Notes: generated by a model not told the origin, from the sequence alone. DNA of 64,000 bases from Pedobacter soli (GCF_900101435.1 NZ_FMZH01000011.1:62001-126000); one strand, 5' to 3'; positions 26,500 to 36,245 are shown, numbered from the stretch's first letter. Program-made: numbers and translations.

Positions 26500-27267
26500 G
26501 TGCTTAGAAAATATTTATTAATTTTTTTCCCTCTAATTTTTGTTCTTCATTCGTTCTGTGCAAACGCGCAAAGAGGTACTGTTAGTTATAAACTAATCGT
26601 TAATGAGAAAAATCTCGGCAAAAAGATGCAACAGAATTTAATTATCTATTTTGATAAATTGAATTCTGTGGAATTGAGGATTAAGCCAAAAAATCCAGGT
26701 GGCAATATTCCTGTCGATGATTTAAATCAAGTTCGGATACTTAAATCAGGAAAACCAACTTTTGTTTATAAAGATTTTTCAAAGAAAAAAATGTTGCTAT
26801 CTGATTATATTGGTACTAAAAAAGTAATCTTAACAGATACTTTAAATAATTTTAAGTGGAAGATATTAAAGGAAAAGAAGAAAATAGGGAATCTTAATTG
26901 TAGAAAAGCAGAAACCGCATTTAGAGGAAGATTATATGAAGCTTGGTATGCTGAAGAAGTTCCTATTCAAAATGGTCCATGGAAATTTTGTGGTTTACCT
27001 GGCTTAATCGTTATGATTAAAGACACAGAATCTGATTTTTTATACGAATTAACTGGTATTGATTTGAAAGCAAGATTTGAAAATAAAATAATTGACATTC
27101 CCTTAGCTTATGAAAAAGATAAAGCTGTTACATATAAGGAATTTAGAATTTTGTATAATAAAAAAATTGAGGATTATATTAGACTATCGAGAGTTGAACA
27201 AGCCACACATGAAGGTATTACCGGAAAGATAAACATACATATGCCCGAAAAACAAGAAAAATTTTAA
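26500..27267 (+). CDS. GLPGLI family protein
   Basis: This is a 255-residue secreted protein of a Bacteroidota-specific family named after its best-conserved motif, here GLPGLI at residues 165-170 (KFCGLPGLIVMIKD). It has a signal peptide of about 24 residues (ends CANA|QRG). The mature N-terminus begins GTVSYKLIVNEK, as usual for the family. The function is unknown; such genes are often next to an outer-membrane receptor, as here. The start codon is GTG; no in-frame ATG precedes the signal peptide. The stop overlaps the receptor start by one base (TAATG), which indicates translational coupling. Confidence 0.88.
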   Translation: MLRKYLLIFFPLIFVLHSFCANAQRGTVSYKLIVNEKNLGKKMQQNLIIYFDKLNSVELRIKPKNPGGNIPVDDLNQVRILKSGKPTFVYKDFSKKKMLLSDYIGTKKVILTDTLNNFKWKILKEKKKIGNLNCRKAETAFRGRLYEAWYAEEVPIQNGPWKFCGLPGLIVMIKDTESDFLYELTGIDLKARFENKIIDIPLAYEKDKAVTYKEFRILYNKKIEDYIRLSRVEQATHEGITGKINIHMPEKQEKF

Positions 27268-29907
27268 TGAGCAAATTTTTCATCTTTTTGTTTGTTATTT
27301 TTATCCATCATCTATCTCTAGCACAATCTGTACAGTTAACCGGTTCTGTAATATCTGGAACTGAGAAACTTCCCTCTGCTTCGATCCAACTTAAAATTTT
27401 TGGAAACGAAGACCTCTTTACTTACGGCTTTTCTGACGAAGAAGGAAATTATAAACTTAGCTGCGAAATAAGCCAATCCGATAAATTCCTTTTAATTGCT
27501 GCCTATATCGGTTATCAAAGAGATACATTGATTGTAAGTAGGACTGATCTTTTAAAACAAGCTATTTTTCAGCATAATTTCAATTTAAAGGAAGATAAAA
27601 AACAGCTTGATGAAATTTATATTAAAGCGCCTAATGCCGTTGAGGTAAATAACGACACTACAAAATACAATGTATTGCGTTTTACGAGTCCTGAAGATAG
27701 AAATCTGGAAAGTGTTCTAAAAAAAATGCCTGGCATGGAGGTAAATAAAGATGGAACCATCTTTTTTAAAGGTAAGAAAATTAGCAAGGTATTATTGGAA
27801 GGTGATGATTTAACAGGTGAGGGGTATAAGGCCATTACCAAAAATCTAAAGCCTGAATTTGTTGAGGAAGTACAGGCATTGGAGCATTATGTTGAAGATA
27901 ATTTACTTAAAGGTATTATCAATAGCGACGATATTGTTTTGAACCTGAAGATAAAGGATAAGGGAGTAAAGAAAATAGTAGGAAGTATTGATGCAGGCTT
28001 GGGAACGAACCAACGAAGAATGTTGTCTACTAACCTGATTTCTTTCATTAACAGAACGAAAGCCTTCGCCTTTGCTAACCATAATAATTTAAGTAGCAGC
28101 TAATAATAACACTCTGGAACTTGTAGACGAGAATAGGGCATTTACCGGCAATAATCAAATCATTCGTCATGAAGTAGGTACTTATAATCCTTTCGATGGA
28201 AGTTCATATACATTGAATAATACTACTCAAGGCAGTGTAAATGCAATAACCAGATTTAGCGATAAATTTAAAATCAGTTACTCCTTATATTATGTATGGA
28301 ATAAGCTGTACGGCCAGACCAGTATGCAGCGTACTTATTTTTCACCAAACTATGTACATATCGAAGATAATGACAATAGAACCAGTTTAAACAAAACGCT
28401 TAAAGCAGACTTTAGTTCCGATTATCTGGTAAAAAGCAATGCCCGTTTGTGGGCAAAACTATCTTACAGGCAAATACCTGAAAAATTTAACAGTACAGCT
28501 TTTTCTTTATTCAATAATGTTGCTGGCGATAGTATTTTGCAAGATCAGGTTGATTTAAACAGGAATATAAATGCCCAGTTAAAATATACCGTCAAGGTGA
28601 ACCAAACAACGGCTTATTTACTTTCGGCCCGAGTTTTGGCCGATGATGTTGATCAAAATTATCAAACCAACTCACTGCTTTACCAACATATTCCGGTTTT
28701 TAGGGGAACACAAAACCTAAATCAGCTTGTAAACAATACCAATTTTAAGTTGAAACTGGACTTTGAAGGATTAAAACGCTACAATACAAATTTCTTATAT
28801 TTAAACCTTGGCAATGAGCTGAATCATTTTAATATTAAATCGAACTTGTTTGGCGAGTATAATGGCAACAAGCAATCCATTGGTGGCAATTTCAGGAATG
28901 ATAATTTCTTTAGGCTAAATCAAAGTTATATTACCGGTAAATACGTATATGATAAGGATCCTGTTAAAATACAGGTACAGTTAAAATCGACTTTGCAATT
29001 GCTAAAAAATATGGGGAAGGATAGTAAATATCTTATTTTAGAGCCAAGTTTGGCTTTTTCTTATAAATTATCTGATATACAGCTAATTTCCTTAAACTAT
29101 CAGTATAAAAACATAAATCCTCAACCAATTGAGTATTATGAAAATAGTATCCTTACCGATCTCCGTAGTTTTAACAATGGTTTAACGCAATTTTATAATT
29201 ACAACATGCACAATTTAAGCATGAATTATAATTTTAATGATTTTGCCAACAGCTATTTTACCTTCAATTTGGGTATAAACGGGAGCTATAGTTCCAATGG
29301 TTTTCTGTATACCAACTTATTTGCAAATACTTTAAATTACACCAGGAAAGAAGCCTATAAAGGGGTGAAAACAATAACAACTAACCTCAATGCAAAGAAA
29401 TTTTTTCCAGTTTTATCCATGTCTGTTACTGCAAATTACGCTCCCACTTTTTTAACCTATTTCAGTAAAGCGGTTAATGAAATAAATGAATATCATACTT
29501 TTAATCAAACTGCACTGCTAAAAATTAATACAGGGTTTAATTTGCCGATAAATTTTGGATTGGGTGCAGAGCTGCAAATCAATACAACCAAAAGTAGAGG
29601 AGAGCAGGTTGCACAAAATAAGGCTTATCATTATATACTGGAATACAGGTATAAAATAAGTGATCGAATTTTTAATATTTTATCTTATAACTACTACAGG
29701 ATGAATCATCAAAAATTTAACTTAATTGATGCTGAGCTGCAGTACAACCCTACTAAAGGAAATTTTAAATACAGTATTCAAGGGAAAAATCTCGCTAATC
29801 TTAAAGCTTTTACCAATTTAAATATTAATGAAATCTCTGCTTCGAGTTATTCATCATCTATTTTAGGCAGATATGTTAGTTTTAATATTTCAATGTCTAT
29901 CAAATAA
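27267..29907 (+). pseudogene. TonB-dependent receptor-like outer-membrane protein, frameshifted
   Basis: Two adjacent frames together make one outer-membrane protein of about 880 residues. The first part (27267-28103) has a signal peptide, a carboxypeptidase-like regulatory domain (LTGSVISGTEKLPSASIQLK) and a plug-like domain (LESVLKKMPGMEVNKDGTIF). It stops at TAA 28101-28103. Shifting one base at that point (from 28102) gives a frame open to 29907, encoding the whole barrel up to SFNISMSIK. The join would read ...NHNNLSSS then NNNTLELVDE. One extra T (or two missing bases) explains it. No homopolymer is present at the site. It may be a real mutation, a sequencing error or a programmed shift. 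The start overlaps the GLPGLI stop. Confidence 0.85.
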
Positions 29908-29916
29908 GCTTTAAAC

Positions 29917-29950
29917 AAAAAAGACCTACATCGCTGTAAGTCTTATTTCT
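29917..29950. terminator. Bidirectional terminator between convergent genes
   Basis: A 10-bp stem with one mismatch (AAGACCTACA / TGTAAGTCTT, loop TCGC) is preceded by an A-run and followed by TATTTCTTT. It serves the receptor gene on the plus strand and probably the Spy-like gene on the minus strand. Confidence 0.75.
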
Positions 29951-30391
29951 TTAGGGCCTTTGGCCGCCTCTAAATCTGTTAAGCAGTTCGCGCTTAAATG
30001 CTTCCTGCGCCCGGTAAAATTTACCAACAACTTTAATCGGTAGCGAAGATTTAAGCTTGTTGTAATATTTTTTATCGAGATTAAGATCCCTTTGTTTAAA
30101 ATCAAATTCGCTGGTGATTAAGGTCTGAACCTGTGCATCGCTTAAATTATCTATTTCATCTACTTTTCTGAACGAGATCATTTTTTGCATGCGCTCTTTA
30201 CGTAAAGCGTTTTGTTCGGCCTGCATATCGTTATAAATTGGCCAGAAAATCTTCGCCTCTTCGGGTGATAAATCTAGTTTTTGGGTAAAAAACGCAATTT
30301 TAAGCGATTCTATTTCTTCTCCTTTTGGTTTTTGTGCCAAAACTGTAGCGGGTAATAGAAACATTAAAGCAACAAAAAGTAAATTCTTCAT
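29951..30391 (-). CDS. Spy/CpxP-like periplasmic protein
   Basis: This is a 146-residue exported helical protein. It has a signal peptide (MKNLLFVALMFLLPATVLA), then long amphipathic helices rich in K/E/R/Q and a LSPEEAKIFWPIYNDMQAEQ region like the LTxxQ-type periplasmic proteins. In other bacteria such proteins act as periplasmic chaperones or dampers of envelope stress systems. It is the last gene of a three-gene run (ECF sigma, anti-sigma-like protein, this protein; gaps of 15 and 7 bases), so a feedback role on that sigma factor is inferred. Confidence 0.75.
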   Translation of the reverse strand: MKNLLFVALMFLLPATVLAQKPKGEEIESLKIAFFTQKLDLSPEEAKIFWPIYNDMQAEQNALRKERMQKMISFRKVDEIDNLSDAQVQTLITSEFDFKQRDLNLDKKYYNKLKSSLPIKVVGKFYRAQEAFKRELLNRFRGGQRP

Positions 30392-30398
30392 TTCTTAA

Positions 30399-31046
30399 TT
30401 AATTATTTAGTTCCTGTGATAAATCATTTGATGAAAAATGATTCAGGATATAGTTTTCCATTTCTGTATCTGACGCAGCATTCGTTTTTGATGAGTTGGT
30501 ATTCTGAGCCTCTAAATGCTCAATAATGGTATTCTCATCAATATCATAAAGCAATTGCTCATTGGCAAGATCGGCTGTTGGTGTTTTTGCTACCGGTACC
30601 GATGGATTATTTTGATAAAAATAAGCCCCAAATGTTGCCATTAAAACAAAACAGGCCGCGCTTGCATATTTAACTATGTTTCTTCTCCATAGCGGAACAA
30701 TCTTAGCTGCCTTTTTAGGTGTTTCTGCTGCAATTTTACTATTAATTCTACTTTGTAAAGTATCAAAGTAGTTTTCCGGTACAGCAAACGGTTGTGCTTT
30801 TGGCATTTCCGACAGGCTGATCCGCATTTCAATGCGTTCCGTTAAATCTTCAAAATAATTTTGCGGAACCTCAAAACTATTCTGGTTTGTTTTATCCTTC
30901 AGGCCATCTAAAAAAACAGCAGTAAGAACTTGCTCTTCAACACCTTCGAAATATCCATCCGGAACGGCAAAAGGATTCCGTTTGCCCATTGCTGCAAGGG
31001 TAGGGGCTTCGTTTATCCAATCGTTATTTTCTAAATTCTCGTTCAT
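30399..31046 (-). CDS. Anti-sigma-like membrane protein with three PFAVP-YF repeats
   Basis: This is a 215-residue single-pass membrane protein encoded 33 bases after the ECF sigma gene, the usual place for an anti-sigma factor. Counted from an in-frame ATG six codons upstream (31064), its cytoplasmic half carries three copies of a short repeat: NPFAVPDGYFEGVEEQV (about 30-46), NSFEVPQNYFEDLTERI (62-78) and QPFAVPENYFDTLQSRI (91-107). One TM helix follows (about 132-150), then an acidic periplasmic tail. The zinc-finger HxxxCxxC motif of ZAS anti-sigma factors is absent. The start at 31046 (MNENLENND) is preferred because it trims an odd hydrophobic prefix. The role is inferred from context. 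Confidence 0.7.
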   Translation of the reverse strand: MNENLENNDWINEAPTLAAMGKRNPFAVPDGYFEGVEEQVLTAVFLDGLKDKTNQNSFEVPQNYFEDLTERIEMRISLSEMPKAQPFAVPENYFDTLQSRINSKIAAETPKKAAKIVPLWRRNIVKYASAACFVLMATFGAYFYQNNPSVPVAKTPTADLANEQLLYDIDENTIIEHLEAQNTNSSKTNAASDTEMENYILNHFSSNDLSQELNN

Positions 31047-31079
31047 CACAGATATATGATACAATTCAGGTGAAAAGGT

Positions 31080-31640
31080 TTAATATTCAATTTCATCATT
31101 TGTAATAAAAGCTTCAATTTTTTTTGCCGCAATATGAAACGATGCTTTTAAAGCACCTACAGAAGTGCCAAGTACCTCCGAAATTTCTTCATATTTCATA
31201 TCATCAAAATATTTCATATTGAAGATAATGCGTTGTTTTTCAGGCAAAGTGAGGATGGCTTTTTGCAGTTTTAATTCGAGTTTATCGCCGTTGAAATACG
31301 ATGAAGCAACCAGATTATCGGCTAGCTCAGATGAAACTTCATCTAAAGGAGTATTGTTTTTCTGCTTTTGCTTGTTTAAAAAAGTGATCGATTCGTTGGT
31401 AGCAATGCGGTAGATCCAGGTGTACAGTTGTGAATCACTTCTGAATTTATCGAGGTTTTTCCAAACTTTAACAAATACTTCCTGCAAAAGATCGTCGCAG
31501 TCGTCGTGATTGAGTACCAATCTCCTGATGTGCCAGTAAATTTTTTGCTGATATTTTTTTAAAAGCAGGTTAAAGGCTTCATTACGGGTCTTCTCGACGG
31601 CAAACATTTCAAGAATTTCTGAATCTTCAACTTGTCTCAT
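31080..31640 (-). CDS. ECF-type RNA polymerase sigma factor
   Basis: This is a 186-residue sigma-70 family factor with regions 2 and 4 only. Region 2 includes YWHIRRLVLNHDDCDDLLQ, EVFVKVWKNLDKFRSDSQLY and TWIYRIATNESITFLNKQ. Region 4 has LPEKQRIIFNMKYFDDMKYE, EISEVLGTSVGALKASFH as helix-turn-helix. It is followed closely by an anti-sigma-like membrane protein and a Spy-like protein, an arrangement seen for envelope stress sensing in Bacteroidota. Confidence 0.93.
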   Translation of the reverse strand: MRQVEDSEILEMFAVEKTRNEAFNLLLKKYQQKIYWHIRRLVLNHDDCDDLLQEVFVKVWKNLDKFRSDSQLYTWIYRIATNESITFLNKQKQKNNTPLDEVSSELADNLVASSYFNGDKLELKLQKAILTLPEKQRIIFNMKYFDDMKYEEISEVLGTSVGALKASFHIAAKKIEAFITNDEIEY

Positions 31641-31731
31641 TTATGATAATTATAAAACCACAAAGACACTAAGAACACAAAGGTTTGGTTATGCTCGGTG
31701 CTCCTGGTGTCTTTGCAGTTAAATTTTAACT

Positions 31732-32688
31732 CTATTTTTTTCTGCCGATTACTTTTTGCACAGCTTCAACAATGTTAACGGCATCTAATCCGTATTTAGC
31801 CATTAATTGATCCGGTGTTCCGCTTTCGCCGAAAGTATCGTTAGTGGCTACAAACTCTTGCGGAGTTGGCAATTCAGTAGTTAACAAACGGGCAACGCTT
31901 TCGCCTAAACCACCAAATTTGTTATGCTCTTCGCAGGTTACTACACAACCAGTTTTTTTCACTGACTTTAAGATTGCTTCGTCATCTAAAGGTTTAATGG
32001 TGTGGATATTTATAATTTCCGCATCAATACCCAGTTCTGCCAGTTTTTCCCCGGCTTCGATTGCTTTCCAAACCATGTGACCGGTTGCAATAATGGTTAC
32101 ATCGGTACCTTCGTTAACCATCCAGGCTTTACCAATCTCGAATTTTTGATCAGGATCTGTAAATACAGGGATAACTGGACGACCAAAACGCAGGTAAACT
32201 GGTCCTTCGTATTCGGCAATGGCCATAGTTGCTGCTTTGGTTTGGTTATAATCGCAAGGATTAATTACCACCATACCCGGCAACATTTTCATTAAACCAA
32301 TATCTTCTAAAATCTGGTGTGTTGCACCATCTTCGCCAAGGGTTAAACCCGCATGCGAAGCACAGATTTTTACGTTTTTGTTTGAGTAAGCTACAGACTG
32401 ACGAATCTGATCGTAAACACGGCCTGTAGAAAAGTTGGCAAAAGTACCGGTGAAAGGAATTTTACCGCCAATAGTCATACCGGCTGCAATACCAATCATG
32501 TTCGCTTCGGCAATACCAACCTGTGTAAAACGCTCTGGAAAATCTTTAATAAAAGCATCCATTTTAAGCGATCCAACTAAATCGGCACATAAGGCAACCA
32601 CATTTTCGTTTTTCTTGCCTGCTTCATGTAAGCCAGCGCCAAATCCCGAACGTGTATCTTTTTTTTCTGTATATGTGTATTTTTTCAT
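31732..32688 (-). CDS. Transketolase, C-terminal (Pyr and C domain) subunit
   Basis: This is one half of a split transketolase, a thiamine diphosphate enzyme of the pentose phosphate pathway that moves two-carbon units. The 318-residue subunit holds the Pyr domain (IGIAAGMTIGGKIPFTGTFA, with E79-type catalytic glutamate in GIAEANMIG) and the C domain (DVTIIATGHMVWKAIEAGEK). The N-terminal subunit gene lies upstream on the same strand with a 72-base gap. The DXS enzyme shares domains, but the pair arrangement and lengths (281 + 318) match split transketolase. Confidence 0.92.
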   Translation of the reverse strand: MKKYTYTEKKDTRSGFGAGLHEAGKKNENVVALCADLVGSLKMDAFIKDFPERFTQVGIAEANMIGIAAGMTIGGKIPFTGTFANFSTGRVYDQIRQSVAYSNKNVKICASHAGLTLGEDGATHQILEDIGLMKMLPGMVVINPCDYNQTKAATMAIAEYEGPVYLRFGRPVIPVFTDPDQKFEIGKAWMVNEGTDVTIIATGHMVWKAIEAGEKLAELGIDAEIINIHTIKPLDDEAILKSVKKTGCVVTCEEHNKFGGLGESVARLLTTELPTPQEFVATNDTFGESGTPDQLMAKYGLDAVNIVEAVQKVIGRKK

Positions 32689-32760
32689 TATTTCTTTGAT
32701 ATCAGATTTTAGATATTAGATATGAGACTCAAATCCCATATCTCACATCCCAATCTGGTT

Positions 32761-33606
32761 TTAGTAGTCCCCTAAAGTTTCTGGTAATTGAGCTAAAGCA
32801 GCAGCCAACTGTTCGTCGTTTGGTGCTGTACCGTGCCATTTATGCGTACCCATCATATAATCTACGCCTGCACCCATTTGTGTGCTCATTAAATTTAAGA
32901 TTGGTTTACCTTTTCCTGTTAAAGTTTTAGCATAGTGTAAACCTTCAACAATTGATTGCATATCGTTACCATCGGTATTGATTACATGCCATCCGAAAGC
33001 TTCGAATTTAGCTTGTAAATCATCTAAAGCAAGTACTTTGCTTGTAGGGCCATCAATTTGCTGACCGTTATAATCAACAGAAGCAATTAAGTGGTCTACT
33101 TTATTAAATGGAGCAAACATTGCTGCTTCCCAGTTTTGGCCTTCCTGTAATTCTCCATCACCCAATAATGCAAAGATGATAGATTTATCGCCGTTTAATT
33201 TTTTGGCTAAAGCTGCACCAATAGCAACAGATAAGCCCTGGCCTAGTGAGCCTGAAGCTACACGGATTCCTGGTAAATGTTCGTGTGTAGTTGGGTGACC
33301 TTGCAATCTAGAGTCTAGTTTACGGAAAGTTGCCAATTCACTTTTGTCAAAATAGCCTGCATGAGCCAAAGTACTGTACCAAACCGGAGAAATGTGACCG
33401 TTAGATAAGAAAAACAAATCTTCGCCTGCACCTTCCATGGTGAAGTCGGTTTTGTGGTTCATTACTTCGAAGTATAAAGCGGTAAAAAAGTCTGTGCATC
33501 CAAGTGAGGCACCAGGGTGGCCAGACTGACATCCGTGAACCATTCTAACGATATCTCGTCTGATCTGAGAGGCAATATCTTCTAGCTCTTTAATTGTATG
33601 TTTCAT
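32761..33606 (-). CDS. Transketolase, N-terminal (PP domain) subunit
   Basis: This is the ThDP pyrophosphate-binding half of the split transketolase. The 281-residue protein contains HGCQSGHPGASLGCTDFFTA, the FFLSNGHISPVWYSTLAHAG region, and the ThDP motif GDGELQEGQNWEAAMFA...DYNGQQIDG (GDG followed by NN-like). It pairs with the gene downstream. The -7 box TAACTTTG at 33633-33640 gives a short leader. Confidence 0.92.
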   Translation of the reverse strand: MKHTIKELEDIASQIRRDIVRMVHGCQSGHPGASLGCTDFFTALYFEVMNHKTDFTMEGAGEDLFFLSNGHISPVWYSTLAHAGYFDKSELATFRKLDSRLQGHPTTHEHLPGIRVASGSLGQGLSVAIGAALAKKLNGDKSIIFALLGDGELQEGQNWEAAMFAPFNKVDHLIASVDYNGQQIDGPTSKVLALDDLQAKFEAFGWHVINTDGNDMQSIVEGLHYAKTLTGKGKPILNLMSTQMGAGVDYMMGTHKWHGTAPNDEQLAAALAQLPETLGDY

Positions 33607-33632
33607 TAAAATTAGAGGTTGTTGTTACATAG

Positions 33633-33640
33633 CAAAGTTA
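33633..33640 (-). promoter_or_regulatory. -7 box of the split transketolase operon
   Basis: The plus strand reads CAAAGTTA, TAACTTTG on the minus strand. It is 26 bases before the start codon of the N-terminal subunit gene. No clear -33 TTG was found. Confidence 0.45.
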
Positions 33641-33663
33641 ATATTTTACTTGCTATATCATAA

Positions 33664-34128
33664 TTAGTTATTGATTAAATCGAGTACTTGCTGTGTTGAA
33701 TTTTTAGTGTCAACTTTATTAATGATGTGAGCAATTTTGCCTTCGCCATCAATAATAAAAGTTGTACGTACGGTACCCATATACTTTTTGCCGTACATGT
33801 TTTTCTCGGCCCAAACGCCATAATCGTTTACGATTTTCTGATCGGTATCGGCCAATAGGGTAAAAGGTAAATTGTGTTTGGTTACAAACTTCTGGTGCGA
33901 TTTTTCGTCATCAACACTAACCCCCAAAACCAAAATGCCTTTAGCCTGTAAGCCCTGATAGTTATCTCTAAAATCACAAGCTTCGGCGGTGCAGCCTGGA
34001 GTATCGTCTTTCGGGTAAAAATAAAGCACAACTGTTTTTCCTTTATAATCGCTTAACGATACCTCAATGCCATTTTGATCTTTTGATGTAATTGCAGGTG
34101 CCTGATCACCTTCTTTTAACTCTGCCAT
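33664..34128 (-). CDS. bcp: Thioredoxin-dependent thiol peroxidase (Bcp-type peroxiredoxin)
   Basis: This is an antioxidant peroxiredoxin of the Bcp/PrxQ family that reduces hydroperoxides using thioredoxin. The 154-residue protein starts MAELKEGDQAPAITSKDQNG. The catalytic region is YFYPKDDTPGCTAEACDF with peroxidatic C46 and resolving C51, five residues apart, as in PrxQ. A longer in-frame start at 34176 would add 16 residues (MQHSIILSVKNSIIYN) not found in the family. The gene stands between the split transketolase and a repeat region. Confidence 0.93.
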   Translation of the reverse strand: MAELKEGDQAPAITSKDQNGIEVSLSDYKGKTVVLYFYPKDDTPGCTAEACDFRDNYQGLQAKGILVLGVSVDDEKSHQKFVTKHNLPFTLLADTDQKIVNDYGVWAEKNMYGKKYMGTVRTTFIIDGEGKIAHIINKVDTKNSTQQVLDLINN

Positions 34129-34176
34129 ATTATAAATGATTGAATTTTTGACTGATAAAATGATTGAATGTTGCAA

Positions 34177-34514
34177 GTTAAACAGTTTAAACCATTATCG
34201 TGTTCAATATATGTTAAAAGATGACTTTACATTAATTAATAACCGATATTTAAATGATCAATAACCAAGTACCAATAACCAAGCACCAATATTCAATTAT
34301 CAAATGCCAATAACCAATTATCAAAGTTTCTGTTAACAGAACTAACCAATTAAAGGTTTGTGCCAGGTTTGATAATTTGTGCTTGTAATTTGATTATTAT
34401 GTAATAACGGATTTGTGCCCGGTTTGATAATTGGTGCTTGTGATTTGATTATTTAGTAATAAAGGGTTTGTACCAGGTTTGATAATTGGTGCTTGTGATT
34501 TGATTATTTCAGGC
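34177..34514. repeat. Repeat-rich intergenic region with three 55-bp tandem units
   Basis: Three tandem units of 55 bases start at 34357, 34412 and 34467, each beginning TTTGTGCCAGG, TTTGTGCCCGG or TTTGTACCAGG and continuing through TTTGATAATTGGTGCTTG. The last unit ends beside the stop of the M23 peptidase gene. The left part (34254-34320) reads like the reverse complement (AACCAAGCACCAAT..., AATTATCAAA), so a large imperfect hairpin is possible. No gene is seen. Confidence 0.75.
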
Positions 34515-36242
34515 TTACCTCGAAAAGCCCACGCTATAATGCCTGGTGTTTTCTTTCATATCAGTTACCACCAGTTCGAGGCTGTGTTTACCACTGCTTG
34601 TCCGTTCGTCGAAACTGTGCCAAAGTGTAGCGGTTTTGGCATCAAATTCCATTAAAACCCATTTGCCATCTATATAACCGTTAAAACTTTTAATTCCGGA
34701 TAAATTATCGCTGATTTTGAAAGTCATTTTCGATAAACCAGCCATATTACGGCCCTCGGAAATATTGACTGTTACAATTCTCGGCGCAATAGTATCAACA
34801 GCAATGTAAAAGCTGCCAAAGTTTTTTGGGGTGGCTTTCACAAAACCGTTATCGAAACTACCGCCCTGCGATGAACCATTTGTATTTACAATCAGGGCCT
34901 TGCTCCTTAAATTTTCTGGCAGATTATCTGCTTTGATCCATAAATCGAAGCCAATATGAAGCGGGGTGTAACGGTTATGGATCTGGTGTATAGCCGACCA
35001 GGCATTGCCAGCTGGTTTAGGTAGTTTTTTGTAGCTGAAATTGAGGTCGTTGTATAAAGTGCCCATCGGGAAAACCACCTTAATATCTTCATTATTAAAC
35101 TCGTTAACCTTATTGTATGGATAAATGATACCAGGCGGAATAGTTGGTGCTGCTACAGGTGCTGTTCCTGCATTTACTGTAAAGGGTAAAACAGATGAAT
35201 TCCCTTTCGAATCGGTAATGATATAACGCAACTGGTGGGGAGCACTATCGTTAAAATTGATTCTGCCGTTATTTACCAAACCGCTGTATATTTTTAATGG
35301 ATTACCAGGGTCAACAAAGCTTTTTTGAATGCTTCTCTTCGTATTGATATAAGTTGGATAATCGATATGGGAATTAATGGCTTTACTGTCTTCAAAGGCG
35401 AAACGTTCTAATGCCGAAGTGTAAATTTTCTTGCCATCGAGTTCCAGTTGGATAGAGTAAACACCATTGGTGCCCGATAAACCATTGTGCCTGTCGGTTA
35501 CTACAATGCCAAAGCCCACCTCGCCGGTTAAACTGATTGGTGCTGTTGTTTTGTACTGGCCACTTCCACCCGAAATGGCGATGGCTTGTTTTGGGGTAAA
35601 TTCGTTAAAGGTTTTTCCGTTTAGGCGGTAAACGTAAAGCCCATGGATAACCGGGGGGATATTATCGGGAATAATAATGCCAAAAAACTGTGGATTGATG
35701 GTTTCTTCAGTCTTGGTATCCCTGATTTCGAAATGTAAATGCGGTCCGCCAGAGCTGCCACGGTTGCCCGACCAGGCAATAATTTCGCCTTTGTGTACCG
35801 GGATTAAGGTTGCATCAGGAAATTCATCAATTTCGAACGATTTCTTTTCGTATTCGAGGTTTTTAACCACGGTTGCAATTTTAGGTGCAAAACGCTGCAA
35901 ATGACCATAAACTGTGGTGAAACCATTGGGGTGGTTAATGTAAAGTGCCTGACCAAAGCCACTGTTTTGTACCCTTAGCCGCGAAATATAACCATCGGCA
36001 ACGGCGTATACCGGATAACCTTCCCGCTGGTTGGTTCTGAAATCGATACCAGAGTGGAAATGGTTTCCCCTGATTTCGCCAAAAGAACCTGCGAGGGCAG
36101 GAGGGGTAATATCTAACGGTTGCCTGAAATCGGTAATAGGGTATTTATTGGTGCTGAAAATCTGTTGTGCCTGTGCGAAATTAAAAGCTGATAAAAATAA
36201 GAGCGCAAGTTTACTGAAAAGGAGGATCGGATTTTTAGTCAT
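34515..36242 (-). CDS. M23 family metallopeptidase (LytM-type)
   Basis: This is a 575-residue exported peptidase that probably cuts peptidoglycan cross-links. A signal peptide (ends NFAQA) is followed directly by the catalytic domain (about 30-200): HFHSGIDF gives the zinc-binding HxxxD (H63, D67) and GGPHLHFEI the second HxH motif near 170. The remaining 370 residues form beta-rich domains without a recognised name (IHGLYVYRLNGKTFNEFTP and onwards). Having the catalytic domain at the N-terminus and a long tail is a Bacteroidota arrangement. The FAH-family gene lies 3 bases upstream, so the two share a transcript. The stop lies beside the 55-bp repeats. Confidence 0.9.
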   Translation of the reverse strand: MTKNPILLFSKLALLFLSAFNFAQAQQIFSTNKYPITDFRQPLDITPPALAGSFGEIRGNHFHSGIDFRTNQREGYPVYAVADGYISRLRVQNSGFGQALYINHPNGFTTVYGHLQRFAPKIATVVKNLEYEKKSFEIDEFPDATLIPVHKGEIIAWSGNRGSSGGPHLHFEIRDTKTEETINPQFFGIIIPDNIPPVIHGLYVYRLNGKTFNEFTPKQAIAISGGSGQYKTTAPISLTGEVGFGIVVTDRHNGLSGTNGVYSIQLELDGKKIYTSALERFAFEDSKAINSHIDYPTYINTKRSIQKSFVDPGNPLKIYSGLVNNGRINFNDSAPHQLRYIITDSKGNSSVLPFTVNAGTAPVAAPTIPPGIIYPYNKVNEFNNEDIKVVFPMGTLYNDLNFSYKKLPKPAGNAWSAIHQIHNRYTPLHIGFDLWIKADNLPENLRSKALIVNTNGSSQGGSFDNGFVKATPKNFGSFYIAVDTIAPRIVTVNISEGRNMAGLSKMTFKISDNLSGIKSFNGYIDGKWVLMEFDAKTATLWHSFDERTSSGKHSLELVVTDMKENTRHYSVGFSR

Positions 36243-36245
36243 TCG

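Noticed and set aside
28213..28215. TTG at 28213 as the start of a separate barrel gene
   Set aside because: The frame extends upstream to 28102 with residues expected in the receptor, and no signal peptide follows the TTG.
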